64,000 bases of DNA from G965207045 sp965207045 (lineage in GTDB: Bacteria > Pseudomonadota > Alphaproteobacteria > Rickettsiales > Anaplasmataceae): NCBI GenBank assembly GCA_965207045.1, contig OZ242261.1, positions 310,001 to 374,000 on the forward strand. Reading direction: 5' to 3'. The notes beneath the pieces were generated by a model that made no database searches, was not told the DNA's origin, and worked only from the letters and a program-made list of their open reading frames with translations. Below are positions 33,919-41,959 of the stretch, piece by piece (the stretch's first letter is position 1; each line of letters starts with the position of its first letter). The position numbers were made by a program, and so were the translations under genes.

Positions 33919-34683
33919 GTGCGAATAGCTTCTGGTGCGTATAAAGGTCATCCTATAAAAATTTGTGGTAAAATTAGGCCTACCATGGAGAGTATAAAAA
34001 ATTTAATTTTTAATATATTAAATCATAATCAAGTTTTTCGTAATCAACTCAAAGGGGGGGTAGTTTTAGATCTTTTTTGTGGTACAGGTGCATATGGCTT
34101 GGAGTCTTTGTCAAATGGTGCACAGCATATTTTTATGGTTGATAAGGATATTTCTGCAGCTGCAAAGAATAGTATACCTTTCAAAAAACAAGTTACTTTA
34201 ATCAAAAAAAACATATGCGCTGGTATGGTATCTGCTATTGCTCCTTGTGACCTCGTATTTCTTGACCCCCCATATATAAATGATGATTATCATTCTATTT
34301 TGAGCGATATTGCAAAAAAGGGTTGGGTTAAATTAGGTGCTACTGTTGTATTAGAGTTAAGTGCCAAAAAAAAATATAAAAATTTTCAGGATTATAAATT
34401 GCTAGATAAACGTAAGCGTGGTAAAGTAGAAGTTTTAATAGCACGTTTTATGCCTTACGATATCAATGTTTTACGCCGGTTGATCGTGAATGAGTTTGAG
34501 GATGCAGAAGTTTCACTTGAAGATATGGTAGGTGATAATGACCATTTTTTTTTGACTGTTATTTCAGATAAATTTAGGAAAAAAAGTATTCTTGAGCAGC
34601 ATAGGATGGTATATTCTGTTTTAAAGGGTAAGCTTGGTAATGAAATTCATGCGCTAAAGTTAAAGACTATGGTTAAGGAATAG
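33919..34683 (+). CDS. RsmD-BolA fusion: 16S rRNA guanine-N2 methyltransferase plus BolA domain
   Basis: 254 aa starting with GTG. Residues 1-177 are RsmD: GAYKGHPIKI, VLDLFCGTGAYGLESLSNGA for S-adenosylmethionine binding, and catalytic FLDPPY with Asp116-Tyr119. Residues 178-254 (MPYDINVLRRLIVNEF onward) are a full BolA-type domain, with DHFFLTVIS and the conserved LEQHRMVYSVLKG helix. No stop or frameshift separates them; the second part begins at an in-frame ATG (34450) that could also serve as a separate start. BolA binds [2Fe-2S] clusters with CGFS glutaredoxins, and the next gene, five bases away, is one. Normally these are separate proteins. Whether one long product or also a free BolA is made is unknown. 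Confidence 0.85.
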   Translation: MRIASGAYKGHPIKICGKIRPTMESIKNLIFNILNHNQVFRNQLKGGVVLDLFCGTGAYGLESLSNGAQHIFMVDKDISAAAKNSIPFKKQVTLIKKNICAGMVSAIAPCDLVFLDPPYINDDYHSILSDIAKKGWVKLGATVVLELSAKKKYKNFQDYKLLDKRKRGKVEVLIARFMPYDINVLRRLIVNEFEDAEVSLEDMVGDNDHFFLTVISDKFRKKSILEQHRMVYSVLKGKLGNEIHALKLKTMVKE

Positions 34684-34688
34684 CAATT

Positions 34689-35018
34689 ATGGATACTGTA
34701 CATGATAAAATAAGGAGAGAAATTTCTGAGAATAAAGTAGTTCTTTTTATGAAAGGAAATAGTGAGAGGCCTTATTGTGGTTTTTCTGCAACTGTAGTGA
34801 GCATTCTACAAAAGATAGGAGTTGATTTTAAACATATAGATGTTTTGCAGTCTAATGATTTAAGGCAAGGTATAAAGGAATATTCAAATTGGCCAACTAT
34901 TCCACAGTTGTATATTGGGGGCGAATTTATAGGTGGTGCAGATATTGTGCAGGACTTATATATGAATGGTGAGTTGAAAAAAATTATTAATGCTATTATG
35001 AGCGATGTAGATGTTTAA
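34689..35018 (+). CDS. grxD: Monothiol glutaredoxin (Grx4/GrxD type)
   Basis: 109 aa with the CGFS active site at residues 30-33 (Cys30) in MKGNSERPYCGFSATVV, and the glutathione and cluster-binding parts WPTIPQLYIGGEFIGGADIV. Such proteins carry and transfer [2Fe-2S] clusters and pair with BolA proteins. The gene directly upstream ends with a BolA domain, so the two products likely form a complex. mnmA follows after five bases, so all are probably on one transcript. Confidence 0.95.
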   Translation: MDTVHDKIRREISENKVVLFMKGNSERPYCGFSATVVSILQKIGVDFKHIDVLQSNDLRQGIKEYSNWPTIPQLYIGGEFIGGADIVQDLYMNGELKKIINAIMSDVDV

Positions 35019-35023
35019 ATAAC

Positions 35024-36148
35024 ATGTTACTTTTAGACCCTCTTGTTGAAGGTAAAAGGCCAAACGAAACTAAAGTTGTTGTTGCTATGTCAGGCGGGGT
35101 TGATAGTTCGACAGTAGCAGCTATTTTAAAACAACAAAACTATAATGTCATCGGAGTTACGCTGCAGTTATATAACAGTAATCAAGCTGTTAGGAACCAT
35201 TCTTGTTGTGCTGGACAAGATATTTATGACGCAAAAAGAGTTGCAAGTAAGTTTGATTTTCCACACTATGTCTTAGATTATGAGAGTACATTTAGACAAG
35301 AAGTTATAGATGATTTTGTAGATACGTATTTGAAGGGAGAAACACCTATACCATGTGTGCGTTGTAACCAAACAGTTAAATTTAGGGATTTGCTCAAGGT
35401 TGCGCATGCTTTTAAAGCAGATGCTTTAGTAACTGGGCATTATATTCAAAGAAAAATGGTTGATGATAAGTGTCAAATGCATATAGCCAAAGATCAACAT
35501 AAAGACCAAAGTTATTTTTTATTTGCCACTACAATGGAGCAGTTGCAGTTTTTACGTTTTCCGTTAGGTCATATTACTAAAGAAAAAACTAGAGAAATTG
35601 CTAAATCGTTTGGTATTGAAATAGCGAATAAACCTGATAGTCAAGATATTTGTTTTGTTCAGGGTGGTTCATATGCGAAATTTGTGCAAAAATTACGTCC
35701 TGATTCACTAGAAAAAGGAAAAATATTCCATACAGATGGTACTTTTTTGGGTGAGCATAATGGAATAATAAACTATACGATAGGTCAAAGGCGCGGTTTA
35801 GCTATATCTAGTACCAATCCACTTTATGTTATTAAAATAAATCCTGATCTTAATGAAGTTATTGTTGGTCCTAAGGAGGCTTTAGGGATTAGTGTTGTGT
35901 ATGTGAGCAATATTAATTGGATTATGTGTAAACAAGAACAAATCCAACCAATGGAACTAAAAGTGAAATTACGCTCCAATCAAGAAAGAGTGAAAGCTAC
36001 TCTTATTCCTGATTATCGATCTGACAATGCGAAAGTTTTATTAAAGGAGCCGCAGTTTGGTATAGCACCTGGTCAAGCATGCGTTTTTTATAAAGATGTT
36101 CAAGTTCTGGGTGGTGGTTGGATAAGAAATTATAGTAATAATTTTTAG
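35024..36148 (+). CDS. mnmA: tRNA-specific 2-thiouridylase MnmA
   Basis: Adds sulphur to the wobble uridine of Lys, Glu and Gln tRNAs. 374 aa. The ATP-binding PP-loop VVAMSGGVDSSTVAA, the catalytic-cysteine region CVRCNQTVKFRDLL and SQDICFVQGG with the second Cys are visible, as are the RRGL block and C-terminal beta domain. It works on the same uridine as MnmG at 24 kb. It follows grxD at five bases, which places sulphur and iron-sulphur chemistry genes together. Confidence 0.96.
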   Translation: MLLLDPLVEGKRPNETKVVVAMSGGVDSSTVAAILKQQNYNVIGVTLQLYNSNQAVRNHSCCAGQDIYDAKRVASKFDFPHYVLDYESTFRQEVIDDFVDTYLKGETPIPCVRCNQTVKFRDLLKVAHAFKADALVTGHYIQRKMVDDKCQMHIAKDQHKDQSYFLFATTMEQLQFLRFPLGHITKEKTREIAKSFGIEIANKPDSQDICFVQGGSYAKFVQKLRPDSLEKGKIFHTDGTFLGEHNGIINYTIGQRRGLAISSTNPLYVIKINPDLNEVIVGPKEALGISVVYVSNINWIMCKQEQIQPMELKVKLRSNQERVKATLIPDYRSDNAKVLLKEPQFGIAPGQACVFYKDVQVLGGGWIRNYSNNF

Positions 36149-36244
36149 CATATATTATATAATAATCTTGTGCTTTGAGTTAGATGATAGTAGAATATGA
36201 ATTGATGAGAATATAATGCATATTCTAATAAAGGAGGGTAATTT

Positions 36245-37873
36245 ATGGGAAAACTAAAATTTTCATTTAGTGCTTCTTGTTTGGTGCGTGAAGTTGTATT
36301 CTTTTGTGTCAGTATAAGTACTAGTTCTAGCATTTTAATAGCAAATTTTTTATATGGAAGAAAAATAATAGGTACTAAAAAATTTTTAGCTATAGTAATT
36401 TCAGCTCAGTTTTTGATTGCGCTTCTGGTAATAAGAAGTGTTTATGGTAGGTTTATTTCAACGAATAAATCACAAAGTGAAATTCTAGGGCAAGTTGATT
36501 TACTTTTAAAGAAAACTCAAGATGGAAACCATTTTTTGCAAGAAATTGATAATTTAGTAGGTGAAAGTTGTGATAATTTTATTGAGAAAAACAGTAAGTT
36601 AGTAAGAATTGATTTACCTAAACATAAAGAAGAATCCTTAGTACAAGAGAGTAATGGAAGTTATAAGGAGCAAAAGAAACTAAGTCATGGAAAATTTGTC
36701 TTTATTGTTTGTGCTGGTATCTTTGCTCTTGCCGTTACTTCAGCTGTAATTGGTGTTATAGCACCTCTTTTGCTGAAGTGGGAAAAAATAGGTGACTTTA
36801 CATACCTTGGCATGGTTATAGCTTCTTACTTTTTGTTTACAGTAATTACAACTATTTTTACTTATGACAGGATTGCAAACCGTAAAATAAAAAGACACGT
36901 GAGTGAGAAAATAGGAGTGATCGAGAATGGTGTTTCTGAAAAAGCCAGATTTAAAGAAAGTGTTGAGCTAGCTCTAGCTATGATTCGCTACTTAGATGAA
37001 ATAGAAAGGTCTAGTAAAGATGTTAAGATAAGATCTGTATTGGAGACTTGCTCTGACACTTGTGATGAAGGATTGAAATTTAAAAGAGAAGAATATTATG
37101 ATTCTGTTATGATTACTTATTTAGTAATGAGATATGGTGAGGATGTAAAAAAACATAGTAATCTTAGCAATTTAGTTAAATATAATAAAAGTTTTAAGAA
37201 AAAAGAAAAAGTGGAGGTAGCAGTTAATTTAATATGTGATTCATTAACCTCAGCTTTTAATATATTTTTGAATTTCTTTTATTCTTCATCGAGAATAAGT
37301 ACTATAGTATTTCTTTGTGCAACTTCTGCTTTAGAGATTGCAGATCTAGTACTAGTTACACGTAGTACTTATGATAGGTTTAGGTCTTTGGCAATAATTC
37401 AAGAAGATAATGAAGTATTACGGGAATTATTAAGAGAAAAAGGAGGAAAATTAGAATTAAAAGAGATAAAGAAAAATAATGTTAGAACAGTAATTGATGT
37501 GTTTATTGCAATTAAAATTGTTTCTGTAATTGGAGGTATTTCTGTTCCAATGCTTTACAATAGTGCAAAAATTAATACTGCAGTTTATTTAACGTTGACA
37601 TTTTTCTCGATTTCCTTTGGTGCTTTTGCAATATTTTTGTTAAATATAAATAGAGCAATAGATACTGAAATAAATAATCAAAATTTGGAAATTTTGCAAT
37701 ATTTAAATACAAAAAAGGAACCAGAGCTTTTTCAGGAAATATGTATTGGTGATGCATTGTGCACATTGAGAAAGAAGCTTTGCAAGGAGAATTCTCAACC
37801 AAATAACAAGGAGATATACGGTACTCTTGTGGATGGTATACCTAAAGCGGAAGCAGAGCAGATAGCAGCATAG
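36245..37873 (+). CDS. Large membrane protein with recurring TM-plus-arginine modules
   Basis: 542 aa, not recognised. A strong AAAGGAGGG precedes the ATG. Four sections each have a pair of hydrophobic helices followed by a short soluble segment: helix pair then SVYGRFIS (Tyr67-Phe70), then TYDRIANR (Tyr207), then TYDRFRSL (Tyr376), then INRAIDTE (Arg470). After each comes a charged helical stretch, for example EDNEVLRELLREKGGKLELK. The pattern suggests an ancestral module multiplied and diverged. A long soluble helical part lies at 225-330. It is likely an integral inner-membrane protein of unknown role. Confidence 0.72.
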   Translation: MGKLKFSFSASCLVREVVFFCVSISTSSSILIANFLYGRKIIGTKKFLAIVISAQFLIALLVIRSVYGRFISTNKSQSEILGQVDLLLKKTQDGNHFLQEIDNLVGESCDNFIEKNSKLVRIDLPKHKEESLVQESNGSYKEQKKLSHGKFVFIVCAGIFALAVTSAVIGVIAPLLLKWEKIGDFTYLGMVIASYFLFTVITTIFTYDRIANRKIKRHVSEKIGVIENGVSEKARFKESVELALAMIRYLDEIERSSKDVKIRSVLETCSDTCDEGLKFKREEYYDSVMITYLVMRYGEDVKKHSNLSNLVKYNKSFKKKEKVEVAVNLICDSLTSAFNIFLNFFYSSSRISTIVFLCATSALEIADLVLVTRSTYDRFRSLAIIQEDNEVLRELLREKGGKLELKEIKKNNVRTVIDVFIAIKIVSVIGGISVPMLYNSAKINTAVYLTLTFFSISFGAFAIFLLNINRAIDTEINNQNLEILQYLNTKKEPELFQEICIGDALCTLRKKLCKENSQPNNKEIYGTLVDGIPKAEAEQIAA

Positions 37874-37902
37874 TGAAGCATTATTTATTATTCTACTAAT
37901 TA

Positions 37903-38559
37903 TTACTGAGTGCTGCTCTCTACTAAAGATTCTACCATTGCATTTATACCTGTCTCTATTTTGCTAAGTGATGGATTTTCTGACATGTATGCAGGAGAGG
38001 AAAATATGTTATTGTCATGATCACAATAGTAGTCATCAGCAGTGCAGTCAACGTTTATTCCTCTCAATCCAGCAATTAAATTATCATTATCTTTGCCAAT
38101 TGTAACCGTAATTTTTGCAAACTTGTTTAACGCAGCGACAACAGCTGCAGATGCTATGCATACAGAACCAATCGGCTTTTTCTTTTGCCAAAAATCAACC
38201 AATGCACTTTTTAAATCTGGAATAACAACTGCCTCTTTTCCTTTTGTAAATAAATTTGATAAATTTTTTGCCACTCCATAACCTCCAGGCATCATTACTG
38301 CAGAGAAATCATTGGCACTTAACTCATTTAAATTACGCACGGAACATCGAGTAATTCTTGCTGATTCAATCAATACATTGCGTGTTGTATTGTCACTTTT
38401 ATTTGTTAGATGATTTTCCACAAGACAATCTTTATCTGGTGCAAAAAAATCACACTTTACTCCTAGTCTATTTAGTGCAAGTAGGATAAGTATCGATTCT
38501 CCTATCTCTGCTCCATCCAAATAACCACAACCAGAAAGAATAAGCGCTATTTTATTCAT
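37903..38559 (-). CDS. elbB: ElbB-type glyoxalase (DJ-1/PfpI superfamily)
   Basis: 218 aa. The start MNKIALILSGCGYLDGAEIG and the block SAVMMPGGYGVAKNLSNL are the ElbB signature; SVCIASAAVVAALNK holds the nucleophile-elbow cysteine. In E. coli the enzyme (also called YhbL) has weak glyoxalase activity and has been linked to isoprenoid synthesis. The gene is convergent with the membrane-protein gene (gap 29 bases) and divergent to coaD. Confidence 0.92.
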   Translation of the reverse strand: MNKIALILSGCGYLDGAEIGESILILLALNRLGVKCDFFAPDKDCLVENHLTNKSDNTTRNVLIESARITRCSVRNLNELSANDFSAVMMPGGYGVAKNLSNLFTKGKEAVVIPDLKSALVDFWQKKKPIGSVCIASAAVVAALNKFAKITVTIGKDNDNLIAGLRGINVDCTADDYYCDHDNNIFSSPAYMSENPSLSKIETGINAMVESLVESSTQ

Positions 38560-38671
38560 TATTTAATTTCCTTAACATATATAAACAACTTAATAGTACA
38601 CTTAAATAGTATTGGAAGTCTATTATTTTCTATGTTAGTAATATCGTTTTTAGTTAATTTACGGTTTTTCC

Positions 38672-39154
38672 ATGAATAGGGTTGGTATATATCCTGGAAC
38701 ATTTGATCCAATAACTTTTGGTCATATAGATATTATAAAAAGAAGTATGGCTTTAGTTGATATACTTGTTGTAGCTGTTGCAGTTGATACTAACAAATCA
38801 GCTCTTTTCTCTCCTTCCTTAAGAACTGCTATGGTTCAAAAAGAAGTTGATAAAATACATTCTGATCAGATAGTTGTGCGCCAATTTTCTGGGTTGTTAG
38901 TAAAGTTTGCTGCTAAGAATAAGGCAAATGTAATCTTACGTGGTTTAAGGGCTGTTTCTGATTTTGAGTATGAATTCAAAATGGTATGGGTGAATCATAA
39001 ACTAGATAATAACATTGAGACTATATTTCTTCCTGCTTCAAAGGATACGCAATTTATATCATCAAATTTTGTCAAGGAAGTAGCAAATTTAGGTGGAAAT
39101 ATAAGGCAGTTTGTTTCTGAAGATGTCATAAAAGAATTTAATAAAATAAATTAG
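38672..39154 (+). CDS. coaD: Phosphopantetheine adenylyltransferase
   Basis: Penultimate step of coenzyme A synthesis. 160 aa. The nucleotidyltransferase motif GTFDPITFGH is at residues 9-18. VILRGLRAVSDFEYEFKM and the C-terminal TQFISSNFVKEVANLGG match the family. It is intact and of normal length. It is divergent to elbB with a 112-base gap that should hold both promoters. Confidence 0.97.
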   Translation: MNRVGIYPGTFDPITFGHIDIIKRSMALVDILVVAVAVDTNKSALFSPSLRTAMVQKEVDKIHSDQIVVRQFSGLLVKFAAKNKANVILRGLRAVSDFEYEFKMVWVNHKLDNNIETIFLPASKDTQFISSNFVKEVANLGGNIRQFVSEDVIKEFNKIN

Positions 39155-39389
39155 GCAGACACAGTGCTTCTTACATCAGTAACTGAATAAGGTTTGTGAA
39201 ATAGTAATGATCAAACCAGCATTGTTATGAAGTTCAAAATAGTAACCATTATGGGAAGCTAATCATAAATCGTTTCCAATTTTACATTAATTTTCGCCAT
39301 GCATAATACATTATGAATCTAGTCAAATGTAGTCTCAATCGTATCAAAAGTTAGGTTGCTATAACCATTTATTTAAGTATTTGCCGAAG

Positions 39390-39720
39390 AGGAAATCATA
39401 GCCAGAATTCCATTTTTCTGCTATGGGAGAAAGTGTCTACTCTTGATGTAAAAGGTTCAAAAGATTGCTCATAAAGATCATACATATGACTCAAATCATG
39501 TTCATGAAATTTATCTTTAGAACGATAATAGAAGCTCTCAAGTTCGTCTATAGTCTATATATATGACCAAGCTTCATTATAATTGATGTACTATTACCAT
39601 AGGTTACAACAATTGTATAAACAAAACATTCTTCTTGTTATGTTGAACATTTAACACTGTTATCAAATGCTTTTACAGTTACTCCAAATTAATTACATAC
39701 AAAATCATTATTTGTAAAAA
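39390..39720 (-). pseudogene. Decayed unrecognised gene
   Basis: The 778-base gap between coaD and flgH holds a minus-strand remnant. Going 5' to 3': FGVTVKAFDNSVKCST, a TAA, then QEECFVYTIVVTYGNSTSII in the same frame, a TAG, then after a frame change DELESFYYRSKDKFHEHDL and YDLYEQSFEPFTSRVDTFSH up to a TGA. The amino-acid texture is clearly protein-like, but three or more lesions are present. Family not recognised. The remaining parts (39155-39389 and 39721-39932) show only AT-rich DNA; the latter should hold the flgH promoter. Confidence 0.5.
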
Positions 39721-39932
39721 ACACTACTATTTTTCAAAAATTCATAAAATTTTTTTATACCAATATCTTATAAATATGGTAATTAAATCAAATCTACTAT
39801 TGTAGGTTTATGGATTTTATTGACTTCCTTATAGGAAGCTGGCTTTATTTAAGGAAGTTAAGTTTGCAATGACAAGTAATAAATAATTATTATTATTAGC
39901 TCAGTAAATAGTGGAGTTTTTTTTATTTTTTA

Positions 39933-40631
39933 ATGTTGAGAACTTTATTTTGCACATTATTTTTAGTTGTTGGTTGCTCTACCATTGAAAGGCTGAATAA
40001 TGTTGGCAAAGAGCCTTCCTTAGAGGAGATATCACTGATTCAGTATGATAATACAGTCAATAATGAAGTTGATTTCAGGTATTATAATTCCTTATGGCAA
40101 CCTAGCTCTAGATATTTTTTTAAAGATAGTCGTGCTGGTGGTGTTGGTGATATCATTAAAATTAACATTAAGGTTTCAGATAATGCTAAGCTTGAAAATG
40201 AAAGCACAAGATCAAGGAAAACTACAGAAAGTTTACCTACACCTAAGGTATTTGGGATAGAAGAAATAATTTCCAATGTTTTACCAACTAGTGGCAAATT
40301 GCTTAGTGTTCAGGGTAATAACAGTAATCTTGGTACTGGCAAAATTGATAGAAATGAAAAAATCAGTACTCAAATTGCTGCTTCAGTGATTCGTGTTTTA
40401 CCTAATGGAAATCTTGTGATCAGAGGTACTCAGGAGATAAGAGTTAATTTTGAGGTAAGACAGATTTATATAGATGGAATAGTAAGGCCTCAAGATATTA
40501 GTTCTGATAATACTGTTGAATCATCTAAGGTAGCTGAGCTTAGAGTTTCTTACGGAGGGAAAGGACATTTATCTGATTATCAGCAGCCTCGTTTAGGCAC
40601 ACAATTGGTTGATATTATATCCCCCTTTTAG
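39933..40631 (+). CDS. flgH: Flagellar L-ring lipoprotein FlgH
   Basis: 232 aa. An N-terminal lipobox (VVGC, Cys15) predicts an outer-membrane lipoprotein. Family blocks are seen in order: YNSLWQPSSRYFFKDSRAGG, VGDIIKINIKVSDNAKL, then AASVIRVLPNGNLVIRGTQE, GIVRPQDISSDNTV and the end RVSYGGKGHLSD. The L-ring forms the outer-membrane bushing of the flagellar rod. Its usual partners flgA, flgG and flgI are not next to it. The gene has no lesions. Finding it in an obligate intracellular genome points to a retained flagellum or a recent loss. Confidence 0.93.
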   Translation: MLRTLFCTLFLVVGCSTIERLNNVGKEPSLEEISLIQYDNTVNNEVDFRYYNSLWQPSSRYFFKDSRAGGVGDIIKINIKVSDNAKLENESTRSRKTTESLPTPKVFGIEEIISNVLPTSGKLLSVQGNNSNLGTGKIDRNEKISTQIAASVIRVLPNGNLVIRGTQEIRVNFEVRQIYIDGIVRPQDISSDNTVESSKVAELRVSYGGKGHLSDYQQPRLGTQLVDIISPF

Positions 40632-40671
40632 CCTGTTAGTATATAATAATGGACTGGTTGATTTTTTTATT

Positions 40672-41382
40672 ATGTTCTTTAGATTGAATGTTAAAAGTAT
40701 GTTAGTTTTATATTTTATTTTTCTATTATATAGTAATAATGTTTTTGCCATGGATATTTATTCAAATTCAGAGGCAGTAATAATCTTTGAAGAAGAAGAG
40801 TATGAAAGTCAGATACAAGATCCATTTGAGAAATTTAATCGGATGATATTTGAATTTAACCGCAAGGTATACCAGGAGATTATTTATCCGTTAATGATAA
40901 ATTTTGCTAATACAAAAAAAGGATTTATACCTGAAACATTAAGAACTTTTTCAGATAATTTAAAAGAGCCAAATAATATATTAAACTCGATTTTACAAGG
41001 TAATTTTCAAGTAGCCATAAATTCATTTTGGAGATTTTATATAAATTCAATTTTGGGGTTAGGTGGTTTTTTTGAAATTGCAGAGTCACTTGGAATAAAA
41101 AAAGTACGTATGGGTTTTGAAGACACAATGATTTATTATGGCGTAGAGAAAGGGCCTTATTTAATACTACCTTTCCAGTATCCTACTACACTTCGTGGTT
41201 TCTTTGCTAGTATCTTAGAAATATTTGTTGATCCATTGTTTTATATAATTAATGATTTTATTGTATCATCTGTTATAAAATTGATTCTTTTAATACCTGA
41301 GCGTAGTGAGATTTTAGATTTGTGTTCTGGTATTGATCCATATTCGAAATGGCGTAGTATTTTTTACCAAAGGGAGGGATAA
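40672..41382 (+). CDS. mlaA: MlaA/VacJ-family lipid asymmetry protein
   Basis: Part of the Mla system, which removes phospholipid from the outer leaflet of the outer membrane. From the ATG at 40672, an N-terminal signal sequence ends near NNVFAMD. No lipobox Cys is present, unlike E. coli MlaA. Family blocks DPFEKFNRMIFEFNRKVYQ, LKEPNNILNSILQGNF, INSILGLGGFFEIAESLGI and FEDTMIYYGVEKGPYLILP are clear. It overlaps mlaC by one base (TAATG). The inner-membrane MlaFED genes are not in the window. Confidence 0.93.
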   Translation: MFFRLNVKSMLVLYFIFLLYSNNVFAMDIYSNSEAVIIFEEEEYESQIQDPFEKFNRMIFEFNRKVYQEIIYPLMINFANTKKGFIPETLRTFSDNLKEPNNILNSILQGNFQVAINSFWRFYINSILGLGGFFEIAESLGIKKVRMGFEDTMIYYGVEKGPYLILPFQYPTTLRGFFASILEIFVDPLFYIINDFIVSSVIKLILLIPERSEILDLCSGIDPYSKWRSIFYQREG

Positions 41383-41951
41383 TGAAATTTTTTAGTGTTG
41401 TATTTTATCTATTGTTATCATCTTCATTATTTGCTTATTCTTCTAATTGCAACAAGCATGTTCAGTTTATAAATGAGCTATATGAGAAATTTGGTGTCAT
41501 AATGGAAGAGAACAACTTAAAAGAAACAAGAATTGCTGCTATGAAAAAAATTATTGTAAATAACATCGACACTGTTATAGTGGCTGATTTTCTATTACGT
41601 GAATATTGGCTAAAAGCTTCACAAGAACAGAAAGATACTTTTATGGATGTTTATACTGACTATGTTGTAATAAATTATTCTTCATATATCGAGCAATATT
41701 TTGGTAAAATGGAGATTATTAATGCTAGGGCTATTAGAGAATCACAATGTGTTGTCAATACAAGGGTTATGTATGAGGAAAATCCATTTTATGTTTCATA
41801 TTTTGTAGCAAATATTGATAATGATTTTTACCTTTATGATATAGCCTTTGAAGGTGTGCGTACTATTGTTACCTATCGCGATGAGTTTAAGTACGTCTTG
41901 TCTAAAGTTGGTTTGGATGGTCTAATTGAAAAATTGAGGAAAGATAAATAA
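41382..41951 (+). CDS. mlaC: MlaC/Ttg2D periplasmic phospholipid-binding protein
   Basis: 189 aa with a cleavable signal peptide (about 1-20, SSSLFAYSSN). The body has the MlaC plan: a helical start, then the region REYWLKASQEQKDTFMDVYT and the Tyr-rich YVVINYSSYIEQYFGKM. A beta-sheet half follows (VNTRVMYEENPFYVSYFV and YDIAFEGVRTIVTYRDEF). It carries phospholipid between MlaA at the outer membrane and the MlaFEDB complex. Coupled to mlaA by a TAATG overlap. Confidence 0.9.
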   Translation: MKFFSVVFYLLLSSSLFAYSSNCNKHVQFINELYEKFGVIMEENNLKETRIAAMKKIIVNNIDTVIVADFLLREYWLKASQEQKDTFMDVYTDYVVINYSSYIEQYFGKMEIINARAIRESQCVVNTRVMYEENPFYVSYFVANIDNDFYLYDIAFEGVRTIVTYRDEFKYVLSKVGLDGLIEKLRKDK

Positions 41952-41959
41952 ACCTTAAG

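Noticed and set aside
36145..36333. Minus-strand opening at the mnmA/membrane-protein junction
   Set aside because: Overlaps the strong ribosome-binding site and the N-terminus of the membrane protein; composition is not protein-like.
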